Made by a program: the position numbers and the translations under genes. Positions 1-11,306 of a stretch of DNA of 37,052 bases are shown here, piece by piece (within the stretch, counting starts at the first letter, position 1; each line of letters starts with the position of its first letter). This DNA comes from a virus. The notes under the pieces were generated by a model that had not been told where the DNA came from, ran no database searches, and was given only the letters and a program-made list of their open reading frames with translations. The stretch lies in IMG/VR virus record IMGVR_UViG_3300024520_000231, positions 1-37,052 of that record; one strand, written 5' to 3'.

Positions 1-731
1 CTTGGAGTAAACACGGTATTACCAGCTATTCTAACTTCTTTATCTTGTGAAATTCTTAATGCTTCAACTGGTGTTGCAGATCAGTCAGGTGTTGTTTTAA
101 AAACAATTCTTCATGGCATATCTCATGCTCATGGTGTCCCATCTACTTCAAAATCTATTTGTGAAGCTATTTCATAATCAGTTCCATCATGTCATAAAGC
201 ATCTATACGTCATACTATATCTCATGACTGTACAATTGTTTCTGACGCTTCTGATCATCTACTTCTTACAAGTAATAAATGCGATCAAAATCAAGCAGTA
301 TCAGAATGCCTATGTAATGTGTTTTCAGCTAAGTCAGTAGCTCATTCAGCATGAACAGAAAATGTTGATCAAAATGTTGTTCATCATATTGTTATAGTAT
401 TTTCAGTAGCAGCAACTCATACTCATAATCTATTATTTACTTCATCAAATACAACTCAAGAAGTACTACCTAATATAACAAATCATTTAGTAGCATCACC
501 AGTAGAAGATAATGTTAAATCATCTCAACTAGCGGTTCATCAAGTTATAGTTATACCTCATGAAACTCAAGTTAATGCGTTTACTCATGTAATATTATCA
601 GAATCATCTATTAAAACGGTACTATCCTGTAAATCATCTCATCAGGTTCAATTCCATCTAACAATAGCATTATCGGTAGACGAAGCTGCTCCTCATTCTC
701 ATAAACCATCAGGTATTGAATAAATATCCAT
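1..731 (-). CDS. Tail fibre protein, N-terminal part (continues across the window edge)
   Basis: The ATG at 731 opens a frame that runs off the left edge; it begins 7 bases after the preceding gene stops. It starts with a module seen again in the 748-residue fibre (STDNA, then a DSTVLIDDSDN-like stretch) and later carries a second shared module (DGTPGAGD, then RISQDK). Low-complexity Gly/Thr/Ser composition and position among virion genes suggest a fibre or tail-surface protein. Most glycines are TGA. The frame continues exactly into the open frame at 37052 if the molecule is circular, giving about 488 residues in all. The fibre role is inferred from composition and the shared modules; no enzymatic domain was recognised. 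Confidence 0.75.
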
Positions 732-738
732 ATTTTTA

Positions 739-1032
739 TTATTTACTTACTAAAGTTAGATTTTTACTTCCACTTGCACAAATTCAATTTACAGTAGCTC
801 TAATTATAGCTGATGTTTCATCTTCTCAAGAAAAACTTATTTGTCATCAATTAGCTTTTAAAACCATTCAACTATTCATAACTGCAGCAGATCAAAAAGC
901 AATGTACATATCTTCATTACTGTCATTAGCTAAATATAAGAAAGAACGTCATGAATCAGCTGTAAGGATAGAAGTTGTTGTAGCTCATATAGTTACAGAA
1001 GAATTTGTTATAGTTGGACTTGTATTTGCCAT
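739..1032 (-). CDS. Small virion-associated protein, unknown
   Basis: A 97-residue protein starting MANTSPTITNSS and ending LTLVSK. It is beta-rich, with alternating hydrophobic residues and a Gly/Ser-rich middle (YIAFGSAAV, then KANGGQISF). This pattern is common in small proteins encoded beside phage fibres, but I cannot name a family. Several glycines are TGA. It lies between two fibre-type genes in the late transcription direction, with only 7 bases to the next gene, so it is probably co-transcribed and structural. It could be a capsid-decoration or fibre-accessory protein. Confidence 0.65.
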
Positions 1033-1045
1033 GGTGTTTTAATTA

Positions 1046-1300
1046 TTAAGTAATTTTTAATTTTATTTTTTTTATTTTTTTTACTTTTTTTCAGCTTGTC
1101 TCTATCTTGTGATCATTGTCCCTTTTAGATTTATTATAATTAACATTCTTATTCTTTTTATCCTTAACCTCTAAAACCTCTACTATATCATTATCTATAT
1201 CTTTAGGAATATAAAGATACTGATCTCAACCGTCTATTTCATCAGGTAGATCATTATATTGTATAGTTACTTCATATGGTTTAGGTATATTTGATATCAT
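1046..1300 (-). CDS. Lysine-rich small protein, unknown
   Basis: An 84-residue protein. The N-terminal half is acidic and Pro/Asp-rich (PKPYEVTIQYNDLPDEIDGG); the C-terminal half becomes very basic and ends in alternating lysines (KKVKKIKKIKLK). The adjacent glycines at about residues 25 and 26 are GGT and TGA. It sits between the S74 fibre gene and a small beta-rich virion gene in the same direction. The basic tail could bind nucleic acid or a membrane, but no family was recognised. The start is the only ATG giving a full-length frame. Confidence 0.6.
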
Positions 1301-1309
1301 AATCAATAA

Positions 1310-3556
1310 TTAAGATTCTAAATTTGATAGCCTTGATTCTAATTCCTGTACTTTTTTAATAAGTAGTAAACATAATCTTGAATATTGTACGCTTTCAGGT
1401 TGTCATTCATTGTTTTTTACAACAAAATTAGGATATAATTCTTCTAATTCTTCAGCTATAAGTCCATATTCATGACCTGATCCATTTTTAAAATCATATT
1501 CTTTTATAACTATTTGATCAAAGTTATCTGTAGTCAATGAACTGTCTACTATATTTTCTTTATATCTCTTAGATGAAGTAACTGAATGAAGTTCATTTGA
1601 TCCGTTTATATTAACATCGGTTGATGCGGCTGCTGCTAAAAGATTATTCATGAAAATTCCTCCGTCAGACTGAATAGTCATTCTATCCGTACCAGTTGTC
1701 GTTGTGCTTGTAGCCCCTGTCATGAGATGTATGGTTGTAGCTGCATTAGCTTGTGCTGGTTGACCTCCTATATAAAGATCGTTTAGCCCACTAGCAGTTT
1801 TAGCAGCAATCATTGCCATTGGTTCTTCAGCAGCAGTATAATGTTGTGCCACCATTCCAACTCTTTGAATAGTAGCATCAGTTTTAACTCCTGTAAGTCT
1901 GATATTCCTATAGTCATTAGAACCACCTCCATATATAACATCTAAAGGATCTTCTGGGCTTGTTATTCCTATTCCTACAAATCCTAAATCCCCCGAATAA
2001 GTCAAACCTGTTGTATTTATAGTAAAATCGTCTCCTGCTCCTGTTCCTATCGTTACATTTAAAGCTGCATCGGTAGCTGTTAAACCTAATGCATTTCATG
2101 AAGTTGTAGTTATTGTATCTGAATCAATTGAAAGATTGTCTATTGTCAAACCAGCATTTGCCGTCACTGCTCCTGTAACTCCAAGAGTTCCAGCCATTGT
2201 TATTGCTTTATCCTGTGATATTCGCATCGCTTCTGCTGGTGCAGCTGATCCATCTGGAGTAGTTGCAAAAATAATTCTTCAAGGAGCATCTCATGCTCAA
2301 GGAGTACCGTCTATTTCAACTCTTATTTCTGCTGCCTCTGATTCAAAATCAGCTCAATCATCAATTCAAAAATATAATTTTCCTATAATATCATCATCCG
2401 CAACTATAGTATTTGATCCTATTGTAGCATTTCTTGATTTTACATATCTTAAAGTTGGTGGTTGAGTATTAGCACTCCATCTACCTAAAGTAATACTAGA
2501 ATCATATGCATCTGTTCCTAATACCTGAATTGCACCTGTTCCACCATTAACAGTAGCCCCTGTAGCATCTCCAACAATAATATCTCCTGTATCACCTTGA
2601 TAAACAAATCAAGTAGTATTTATAGTAAAATCGTCTCCTGCTCCTGTTCCTACTGTTACATTAAGAGCAGCATCTGTAGCTGTTAATCATAAAGCACCTG
2701 TAGAAGTTAATACATCAGCATTTAAAGTTGTATTATCAGCCGCTAAAGAAGCTGCTGTTACAGCTCCAGCAAAAGTTGCCCCCGAACTTGCCAATGTAAT
2801 TGCCGTTGCTCCTGCAACTCCAATAAGCATAGTATCACTTGCATGACGATATTTTATTAACCCTATATCATTATCGCCACTATCCCCAAAAAAGATATTA
2901 CTATTTGCTGTTATTCCTGCCAAAATACTAAAACCTACATCTCAACTCCCTTCAATAATAACATCATCCGCCTCCGTACTAGCGGTTGCACCAGAAGAAG
3001 CCGATTTAATATGAAGTAACGCTAAAGGGTCAGCAACACCAATTCCAACTTGTCCTGTATCACCCTCATAAACAAAACCAGAAGTATTTATAGTGAAGTC
3101 ATCTCATACTCATGTACCAACAGTAATGGGTAAAGCAGCGTCGGTTGATATTATTCCATTACCAGCCATATCAATCCCTTGATCAAATGTCCATGAACTA
3201 GTAGCATTTAACCATTGTATAATTTTATCTGTATCTCATTTTAAGGTTATACCTCATGTGTCTGCATTAGCATTAGTAGGACTAGCTACACTATTAAGTT
3301 CTATATTAGGATCATCTACAGTTAAAGTAGCAGTATTTAATGTTGTAGTTGTTCAATTTACAGTTAAATCTCAAGTAACAGTTAAATCATTAACTCAAGT
3401 CATATTATCAGAATCATCAATAAGAACTGATGAGTCTTGTAATGTTGAACCAGATGTTCAATCCCATCTTGCTACTGCATTATCAGTAGACCCTCATGAA
3501 GGACCATCAAAATCTGATTCTAGTGTAGGTAACGCTGTTACCGCTAAGTTTGACAT
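1310..3556 (-). CDS. Tail fibre/spike with C-terminal S74 intramolecular chaperone
   Basis: A 748-residue protein. The N-terminal part is built from fibre modules; a unit containing GDDFTINT and then GDTG occurs three times. The last 90 or so residues match the peptidase S74 (endosialidase-type) chaperone: SSKRYKENI near residue 660 holds the expected self-cleavage serine, followed by HEYGLIAEELEELYPNFV and a coiled-coil end (IKKVQELESRL). S74 domains assist trimerisation of a fibre or spike and are then cleaved off. The N-terminal module also occurs in the gene at 731. About 26 consecutive glycines, from roughly position 2098 down to 1403, use only GGN codons although TGA is common elsewhere in the gene, which suggests module exchange. 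Confidence 0.88.
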
Positions 3557-3567
3557 AATTTAAAAAG

Positions 3568-3858
3568 TTAAGCAATTAAAACTCTCACATCAGTATTATT
3601 AGATCAAGAAGCTATAAGATTAATTTTAGCTAGTTGATCAACCTTAAGACTTAATGAGTCATTTGTTGTTACCTTTAATCAAGCAGCAACCGTAGCAGCT
3701 TGTCAAATATCAGCATAAATAGTTTGTGCTCATAAAATCTGAATAGCTACATTATAAAATCATTCTTGTCATGATACACTATTAACAACATTATTATATT
3801 GTGTTGAAGTAAGAATATCTTTTAATGTCTGATTAGAAGTTGTAATAGTAATTAACAT
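3568..3858 (-). CDS. Small virion-type protein, unknown
   Basis: A 96-residue protein (MLITITTSNQTLKDIL at the start, VRVLIA at the end), Asn/Ser/Thr-rich with a beta-sandwich look and short helical segments. Its stop is 9 bases before the S74 fibre start, and the sequence between forms that gene's leader. It resembles the small protein encoded at 1032 in length, composition and fibre-adjacent position, although I see no clear sequence identity. A structural or fibre-accessory role is inferred from position only. Its glycines are encoded by TGA. Confidence 0.6.
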
Positions 3859-3881
3859 AATATATATGTTATAAAAATAAA

Positions 3882-4133
3882 TTATTTAGCTTTTTTTTTG
3901 ATTGTTTTCTTCTTAGAAGAAGATTTTTTTAAAGAGACTTTCTTTTTTTTTATTTCTTTTGGCTCAATAGTAATAATTTCTATCTCTTTATTTTCTTTCT
4001 TATCTACATTATAATCTTTTTCAAATTCACTTCAATCTAATTTTAAATATTTTTCTTTATAGTCAGGCTCTTTTTCTAGTTCTACTAATATTCGTTTCTT
4101 AGAAAGCTTTCTAAGCAATACTTCTTTAGTCAT
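3882..4133 (-). CDS. Highly basic small protein, unknown
   Basis: An 83-residue protein. The first two thirds are charged and helical (LLRKLSKKRILVELEKEPDY), followed by an acidic stretch. It ends in a tail of about 25 residues made almost only of Lys and Ser. The tail recalls histone-like or internal DNA-binding tails, but there is no recognisable domain. Upstream lies the AT-rich leader TTTTTTAACC used by many genes here, about 10 bases before the ATG, and just beyond it a terminator-like hairpin that may separate this gene from the coiled-coil gene upstream. Confidence 0.6.
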
Positions 4134-4143
4134 ATATATGTGG

Positions 4144-4187
4144 TTAAAAAATAATTTCAGTTGAACGGAGGAATTTATCCCCCGTTC
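4144..4187 (-). terminator. Rho-independent terminator-like hairpin
   Basis: Arms GAACGG (4163-4168) and CCGTTC (4182-4187) pair perfectly, with a further GGA/TCC step inside. Read on the minus strand the hairpin is followed by ATTATTTTTTAA. It lies just after the stop of the 74-residue gene. Confidence 0.6.
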
Positions 4188-4194
4188 TCAAAAA

Positions 4195-4419
4195 CTACTT
4201 TTTCTTTTCTTCTTTTTCAGGAGCTTCTTCACCTAATAGGTCAAGAACTTCCTTGAAAGACCCCTGAATTCGTAGTTGTCACTCTCTGATTGCTGAAAGT
4301 CTTTTATTGATTTCCTTTCATTGAGCAATAAGTTTTTCTTGTTCTTCTGCTAATGAATTGAACTCAAGCTCAAGAGCTTCCTTTCTTTCTTTGAGTTTTA
4401 CCTTTACGTCATCTGACAT
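4195..4419 (-). CDS. Small coiled-coil protein, unknown
   Basis: A 74-residue, highly charged protein with heptad-like spacing from about residue 7 to 55 (LKERKEALELEFNSLAEEQ), then an acidic and lysine-rich tail. A single coiled coil is the likely structure. It is encoded between the 861-residue repetitive protein and a terminator hairpin, among virion genes, so it may be a small structural or assembly chaperone. Two of its three glycines are TGA. No family was recognised. The leader upstream is AT-rich without a Shine-Dalgarno site. Confidence 0.6.
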
Positions 4420-4467
4420 AATTCATAAATTAAAAAATAAAATTGTTTAAAATAGTTTAAACTATAG

Positions 4468-7053
4468 TTATACAACAGCATAACTGTTACCTCCGATTAT
4501 TGACCAACCAAGTGTAGCTTGATATACAAACATAACTGTATCTCATGCAGCATTTAAAGTAACACTTGTTCACCCTAAGAATGTAGCAGGAGTAATAGTT
4601 GCTACTCATGTAGCTGATTTAAGTACACATATTTGAATTTGTCATACTGTACCATTAGCAAGAGTAAATATATCACCACCTGCATCAGAATCAATATCAT
4701 GTACTGTTTTAGTAAGATCAAGTGCAGTAGTTGTTCAACCAGCAGCAATTGTTTCAGTACCTCAATATATTACAGCAGCGTCTAGAGATGTAGTTCAAGA
4801 AACAGTTAATGTTTCATCTAAAGTTACAGTACCAGCGTCAACCTTAATAGCTTCAACATTTGTTCAAGTACAATTAATATAAAGTCCATTAGCTCAAGTT
4901 GTACCAGCTCAAGTGTTTTGTTCAATTGCTAATATATTTGAAGTAGAACTTATAGAACCAGTAGACTCAAGTCTTACTAGGTCAGCACCAGCTACTAAAT
5001 TTCAAGTTCAAACAGCATTAATTGCATTTCATTCTCATGAAACTCAAGTACCAGCAGTATTGATAGCGATTGCCATACCAGCTACATTTGTACCCATATT
5101 TAAATCAATAGCGTTTCAAGTAGATGCAGCAGTTCAATAAGTAATATCTATAATATTTGAATCTAATAATCCATCTTGATTAATATCAATAATATGATCA
5201 TCAGTTCAAGCATCAGTTCAACCTCATGTAACTAAAATTACTGGAGCAGTTCTAGCTCATGCAGTTGTAATTGCTACAGCATTTCAAGCTAAATTAGATC
5301 ATGTAGCAATATTAATTGCGTTACCTGTTGCAGCAGCTGAATAATTTATATCCATGATATTTCATGTTGTTACACCTGATACATTAATATCGAATGTATG
5401 TGAATTACTTGTAGATCCATCATTAATTTCAATAAAATCATCTGTTCTAGCTCAAGCTCATGTTAAAATTAAAGCTTTAGCAGCTACAGCAGAAGTAAGA
5501 TCAACAACTATTGCATCTCAAGTTGCAGCAGCAGAATAAACTATATCGATTACTGATCATGTAAATACAGAAGATACATCTATATCAAATACATCTGATG
5601 TTCCTCAAGCTCAAGTATTAGATACGTTAATATCGAAACAAGGTACTTGTCCATCACCATCAAAAGTGATTTCAACTAAGTCATCTGTTCTAGTTCCACC
5701 ACCTGCATCTAAGAAGATAGCTTTACCAGCAACTGATGCATCCATGTCTACATTAATAACATTTCAAGTAGCAGCAGCCGAACAAACAACATCAACGATG
5801 TTACCAGTTCTAATTCAAGTTATATCTATATCTAATACAGATCCTGATCAAGTATTAGCAGCTACAACAGCGATTGTATCTACATTACCATCTCAATCAT
5901 CCTTGAATTCTAATAAGTTTGCAGTTCTTGTACCAGCACCAGCATCTATATAAATAGCGTTAGCAGCTAATCAAGCATTCATATCAATATCTAGAGCAGC
6001 TTGACCTGTTATAGCACCATCAACAGATAAGTCTATTAATGAAGCTGAAGAAGTAGAGTCAGTTATAACTTCTACCATAGGTTGTGTTCTTACTCATGAT
6101 CACTCAACATGGATTCATGTCATAGCTACAGCGTTATCTAAGTTCATATTAATTACGTTTCATGTTGCAGCAGCAGCAGAAGCGAAATCAAATACATTAC
6201 CAGTATAAATACCAGTTAAATCTACATCTATAATTTGTGCAGATCATGTTGAATCATCGTTAATATCGATTACAGGAGCAGTTCTTATTCAAGTTCATCT
6301 AACAGCTTGTAATACAGTTGTATCAATACCATCAGCGTTATCTAAAGTAGCCTTAACTACGAAAGACGCAGAAGAACCGTTATAAGTTTCTTGATAATCT
6401 AATCAAATAGAAGCACCTGATCATGATTTATCTATATTAACAACAGAATGATTTCAAGTAGAATTATCTGTTACTAAAACATCTGAACCAGTTCTAGCTC
6501 ATGCTCCAGCATCAATAAAGATTGCTTCAGCAGCTATACCTAAATTCATATCTAATGCAATAGCATTACCAGTTAATGCAGCATCTATACTTATATCTAG
6601 AACATTTCATGAACCAGCACCATCTTTAGTTAAATCTAAAGTAGCTAAAGCTCAAGTTGTAGAATCAGTTAATGCCATAGCACCTGAATCTACATCTATA
6701 GTTTGGTCTATTGAATAAGCTGAATCAAGACCTCAAGTTGGTGAACCACTTCATGAACTTCAAGCTATTAAGTCAAAGTTTGATGAAGTATTAGTACCAA
6801 CATTTTCATAAAGACCACTTGTTCCAGCAGAAACATCAGTGTCTCTATATAAACATCATTTAGCATAACCAGAAGCTCAATCTGTAATAGTTACAGTACC
6901 ATAAGCTCTTAAAATATCACCATCAGCATCTCTTTCTTGTGCGAACACATCTTGAGAGTTAATAGTTTCTTTTCTTCACTCTGGGTATAATACTGAATTA
7001 GCTAAACGAACGTTTCGGTTGAACATTTTTCAACCACTAAATTTATTTGCCAT
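4468..7053 (-). CDS. Large repetitive virion protein (fibre or capsid-surface type)
   Basis: An 861-residue protein. After a distinct N-terminal part of about 60 residues (MANKFSGGKMFNRNVRLANS) comes a long array of degenerate repeats of roughly 30 to 40 residues. The recurring pieces are an A(A)TGN(A/V)I step, a D/N-rich strand and the stretch GAGARTDD or a variant. This periodic beta pattern suggests a beta-solenoid or elongated fibre. The C-terminal 100 residues are different and end GNSYAVV. TGA supplies many of the repeat glycines. It is encoded directly after the major capsid gene, separated by a terminator hairpin, so it may be a head fibre or an abundant surface protein; that role is inferred. 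Confidence 0.8.
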
Positions 7054-7072
7054 AATTTGTGTTTATTAATAA

Positions 7073-7108
7073 TTAAAACAGAAGTTGGGGCGGCGAAACC
7101 CCGAACTT
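7073..7108 (-). terminator. Rho-independent terminator after the capsid gene
   Basis: AAGTT-GGGG (7082-7090) pairs with CCCC-g-AACTT (7099-7108), a 9-bp stem with one bulge and an 8-base loop. On the minus strand it is followed by TGTTTTAATTATT. This fits partial termination between the abundant capsid protein and the next virion gene. Confidence 0.75.
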
Positions 7109-7132
7109 ACTTACCAGCTTGTGTTAGGTTAA

Positions 7133-8341
7133 TTAACTATAAGTATCAGATCTAAGTTGAACGTCTACTAATTGATTAGCTCAATCTGTAAATGTTTTAA
7201 CTCAATATAATACTCAGTTAAGAATATTTACTCATAATTTTGTTTCAACTTCTCTTATTCTTAAACTTGGTTCTGATTGCATAACTAATGTTGTACCTCA
7301 TTTAGAACCGAATAAACAGTGTTGTTTTTCTAATGTAGCTGTCCAAGTATCTGTACCATCTGTAAAAGTTTCTGAAAGTACTAATACTCATGTTCATTTA
7401 GCTACAAGAGTCATTGTGTCAGCTGAATTATCATTAGTTGCTGTATAATTAGAATCTAATACTCTTTGGTTAGCAGTTGAAACAGCAACTTGGTTAGCAT
7501 CTGTTGTTGATGGATCATTGATTGCAGAAGTAAGGTTTGCTCTAGCTACATCAGCAGATCATCCAATAAGAACATTACCAGCTGTAGACCCTATAGTAGT
7601 TTTGAAAGTAAAAGTTATACCATCAATTACTACAGTATCACCATCAGTTGGTTGAGTAGCCATAGCTAAAGTAGCAGAACCACTTAATTGGTTTGAACTA
7701 AATAATTTGAATCCATAGAAAGAACCAATGAATCAGTTAGCGTTAGCTACATCACCCATTTGTGTATCTCTACCTGCTCCATATTGAACTAGAATCTCTT
7801 CGAATTCAGGTGAAACAGCTCCAAATAAATTGTTTAAAGGAACATTTTGTTTAGCGATTTTTCTTTTCGCTGCAGCTACAACTTCTAGAACGTTAGAAGT
7901 AGTTAATGAAATTCAGTTTCCTGAAGTACCACCGATTTCCCCATCATCTACTGATGAAGTGCTATTTGCATATTGTCATAGAACGTCTGTATCTACTTGG
8001 TTAGCAAGCTTGATTCAAGCATCTCTACCATAGTTTGCAGCTAAGTTATAATTAGATTGTACTTTATCGAAGTCATCTATATAGAACCCAGTAGCAAATT
8101 CTGAATTGATACTTAATTGTTCTTGAGTATCTGTTAAATCATCGATAGTGATTGATGTTCATCTTGTATAAGATTGAACATTGATTGCTGATCTATAAGG
8201 TTTATTAAAAGTGTCTCCTCTTGAAAGTTGAGCTTTAGGAGTCATGTCTGTTATCATTTGTGCGATATTAGTTTTATGAAAAACTATTTGTTGCTCTCTA
8301 GCCCAAATCTCTGGGAAATCAGCTGTAAAACTATTTGCCAT
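7133..8341 (-). CDS. Major capsid protein, HK97 fold (P22/T7-coat-like), with an inserted domain
   Basis: A 402-residue protein. The N-terminal part is typical of podovirus coat proteins (ADFPEIWAREQQIVF, then SYTRGTSITIDDLTDTQEQL, then FYIDDFDKVQ). The central FGAVSPEFEEILVQYG and the end match the same class. Between about residues 227 and 330 lies an insertion beginning PTDGDTVVIDGITFTF with an NVLIGG-type strand, a beta domain of the kind found in phage surface proteins and probably displayed on the capsid exterior. The gene lies directly after the scaffold gene, the usual order. Glycines use GGT, GGA and TGA together. Confidence 0.88.
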
Positions 8342-8397
8342 AATATATAAAATAAAAAAATAAATTCCTAGCTTTTTTAGATTATACTTATATCTAG

Positions 8398-8988
8398 CTA
8401 TATAAGATTATCCATCAGATTAGAACCATCTATATTCATCTTAGATTTATATGCTTGATATTCTTTATCATTCATATTCATCACAGATTTACGTTCAGAT
8501 TCTTTTTTAGGTGTAATTTCACCCACAATTTCAGGCATTTTTGCTTTCTTTATCTTAGTAACATCATATAAACCATATGAGTCGATTACGTCTTCCCATG
8601 AGTTTTTATTTGTTTTAAGACCTCTCAGTACTTTTTCATATTTTCATAACTCTGGATTTGCAGCTAATATATCTCTTAATTCTATTTCTTCGTTAGCTTT
8701 TTGTGAATAACTTTTTAAGTCTTCCATAGTAGGAAAGCCTAAGTCTTTCATAGAACTAATTATATCTTGCTGATCCTTAGTTAAATCTTTAGCCTTCTCG
8801 TTACTTCCAAGTTTTTCATAGTCAGATAATTTTTGGCTTTTCTTAGTAAACTCTTTTTGTAAGTTATTATAAGAGTCCAGTAATTTATCTGCTGTCATAT
8901 CTTGTCCGTTAACACTAAATGTTTGTCAATCAGTTTGTTCTGCGGAATCCTTTACAGGTTGTTCCTGTGAATCTGTTTGATCTGTCAT
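8398..8988 (-). CDS. Putative capsid scaffolding protein
   Basis: A 196-residue protein, strongly charged and mostly helical. It has a Gln/Ser-rich start (MTDQTDSQEQP), a central coiled-coil segment (LLDSYNNLQKEFTKKSQKL), a basic section and a Met/Asn-rich end. Its position between portal and major capsid genes and its composition match phage scaffolding proteins, which guide procapsid assembly and leave before or during packaging. There is no sequence motif to prove it, as scaffold families diverge quickly. The start at 8988 was preferred over an out-of-frame ATG five bases upstream. Confidence 0.75.
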
Positions 8989-9031
8989 ATCATAAAAATT
9001 AATAATAAATTAGGGATTACCCCAACACAAC

Positions 9032-9047
9032 ACTAGGACAAGCTAGT
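9032..9047. other. Short inverted repeat in a non-coding gap
   Basis: ACTAG (9032-9036) and CTAGT (9043-9047) flank a 6-base spacer, nested in a weaker CACT/AGTG pairing. The gap 8989-9108 holds no gene that I can support. The repeat may be an RNA hairpin between scaffold and upstream genes; there is no T-run. Confidence 0.3.
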
Positions 9048-9108
9048 AACCCAGTGCTGAATAAGAGCAATTCCTTTAAACATCATGAATGTTAATGAAC
9101 TATAATAA

Positions 9109-9372
9109 TTAATGTGCGTTTAATTCATTTATAAAATCTCTCGCTATCCTATATTCTATTTGGATTTCTTTTAATTCATCTACACTACTAGCAGTTATTA
9201 ATCTATCTTCTGATGCTTGTTTAATTCTTTCCCAATATCATCTTATAACCTTATATCATTTTTCTCATTTAATTGCTGCCAACGCTTTATCTTCTTTTTC
9301 AAACAGCTCTTTAGCTGATTCTTTCTCTTTATTATATATTCTTTTATTTTTTAATTCTGTTATTATTCACAT
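9109..9372 (-). CDS. Small helical protein, unknown
   Basis: An 87-residue, highly charged helical protein (MGIITELKNKRIYNKEKESA, ending NELNAH). All four glycines are TGA, including the second codon. It lies between the portal and scaffold genes, where many podoviruses encode small head-assembly proteins, but no family is recognisable. The long amphipathic helix from about residue 10 to 50 could form an oligomer. The start is the first ATG after the portal stop, 17 bases downstream of it. Confidence 0.6.
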
Positions 9373-9389
9373 AGCTTTTTAGTTAAAAA

Positions 9390-11246
9390 TTATAATCATT
9401 CTGTTATTCAGCCTTCTGCCACAGCTTCTGTGGTTTTAGCTGCTTGTGTCGACTTTGTCTCAGGTTGTTTGATTTGTTGTCATCATGGTACTCATAGTCA
9501 TGATCTTGTCAATTCTTCTATTATGTCCGTTTTGACTGGTTTAATAAATCTATTAACATCACGTTTTTCAAATGTTCCTACTACATCTTTAAATGCTTCT
9601 TCTAGGTCTACATCTATACCAGCTCATTTAGCTTGAAGTGAAGCGTTAAAGAATGCTATAGCATCTTCTCGTCTAGCATCTAAATCAGTGAAACTTGAAC
9701 TATTAGCTTCTACTTTAATAGAGTATCTAGTTATAGCATCTCTCTGAAGTTCTTTATTTATTTCCCAGAATCATTCATCTCATAGTTTTTTAATAACTAT
9801 ATTCTTATCCATATTTTCAAATGTAGCTTCTAATAATTTTAAAGCTAATTCTTCCATTCATTTTTCGAAGTGTTTTCTTAATTCATTCATAACAGCATTA
9901 GATTCAAAGAATTTAATTCTTGCTCATGTAGCTGTATTAGTTAAAGCTTGTTGACTAGTAGGTTGTGCAGTATCTACAGTAAAAGTTAATCATTGAATTT
10001 GTTTTTCTATATCATTTTGTTCAGCAAAGTAATCATTAGTTAGAGGTCTTTGAGGTAATTCAATTAAATTATTTAATGCAGTAGCAGCATCTTTACTAGT
10101 AGGTATTACATTTCATGGTTTAGAAACTAAGTCAGCTGGATTAACTCAACTATTTCTAGACCAAATCCAAGTTCTATTTAATGAAGAATTTATATATTCA
10201 GACGCTGAATTCTTTTTGAAATTAAGTTCTTCTTGTAAACTTATTATAGGTTCTACTAATCAGTTAGCAAAATATAATTCAGGATCATCAAAAGCTTTTA
10301 TATCCACAAATGGAATTTGAGCTATTTCTTTCATACCTATTACAAATATATCTTGTACAGTAGTTATTTCCATAAGTCTTTCTTCTTCTGGATCATCTGT
10401 TTCATTAAAGATTCAGTAAAACGTTTTAATAGCTAAAGAATTTTTATCTATAGGTGATTCTAAATCAGTCACAGGGATTCAAGCTAATTGACGTATTTGA
10501 TTAATATAATGTGTTCTATCTGATTCAAATAAACTTTGATCAGGTAAATTTTTAAGTTTATCTAGATTAAAAAATTCATCACGTCTTATTAAATCTGATA
10601 ACCTAACTCATTCAGTTATTTCTATAACAGCAGGCATATCTGACATGGTTTTAAACTTAGGATCTACATAAATATTAGTCCAACTCTTAACATCTATAGT
10701 TGGATATTCTCATATAACCTTTTCACGTACTTTAGTTTTAGTTTCTCAATCAACATTAATTTGTTCAGGGATTCTAGACATTTCATACTTAAATTTAATC
10801 TTAGCATATGAGTTTCAATATATAAGCATATTCTTAGCCCATAATCTTAGTACTTCATCTAGTCTATATTCATCAAATATATATGATAAATAATCCTGGA
10901 TTCACTTTGACCAGAATGACAACTTGTCTAATTTGTCTAATCTTTCTTGGGGTGTAGCTTTTTTATCATTAGCATCAAACTCATCTGTTCTAGGTGTAAC
11001 TATCCATCTAGGATTCTTAGCTACTATTCTAGGTAAAACCTTTTCTACTACTTCATAAGCCTTATTAACTTTAAATCTAGTCATCCAATCTCTTTCTCAT
11101 TGATGTGTCTTAAACGTAGAATAAGCCTCATAAACGTCAACCATTCTAGACCTATACTCATCAGATAGTTCTACATATGTATCGAATGTTTCTTTGACGG
11201 TCATTAAAGCCTTTTCTTGGATTTCCAAGTCAGGTGCTTTTGCCAT
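9390..11246 (-). CDS. Portal protein
   Basis: A 618-residue protein of the length and style of podovirus portals. The N-terminal helical region is followed by YGNSYAKIKFKYEM near residue 145, WTNIYVDP near 190 and the stem or clip region; late helices (residues about 430 to 520) carry NTATGARIKFFESNA, and the C-terminal tail is low-complexity. The dodecameric portal forms the DNA channel at one vertex, binds terminase during packaging and then the adaptor encoded at 23993-24655. The order terminase, portal, scaffold, coat supports the call. I checked the whole frame and found no TAA or TAG inside it. Confidence 0.85.
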
Positions 11247-11306
11247 ATTAATATAGTTATTGATATCTACTATAATAATACTTATCTAAAAACAAAATCA
11301 AGGCTT

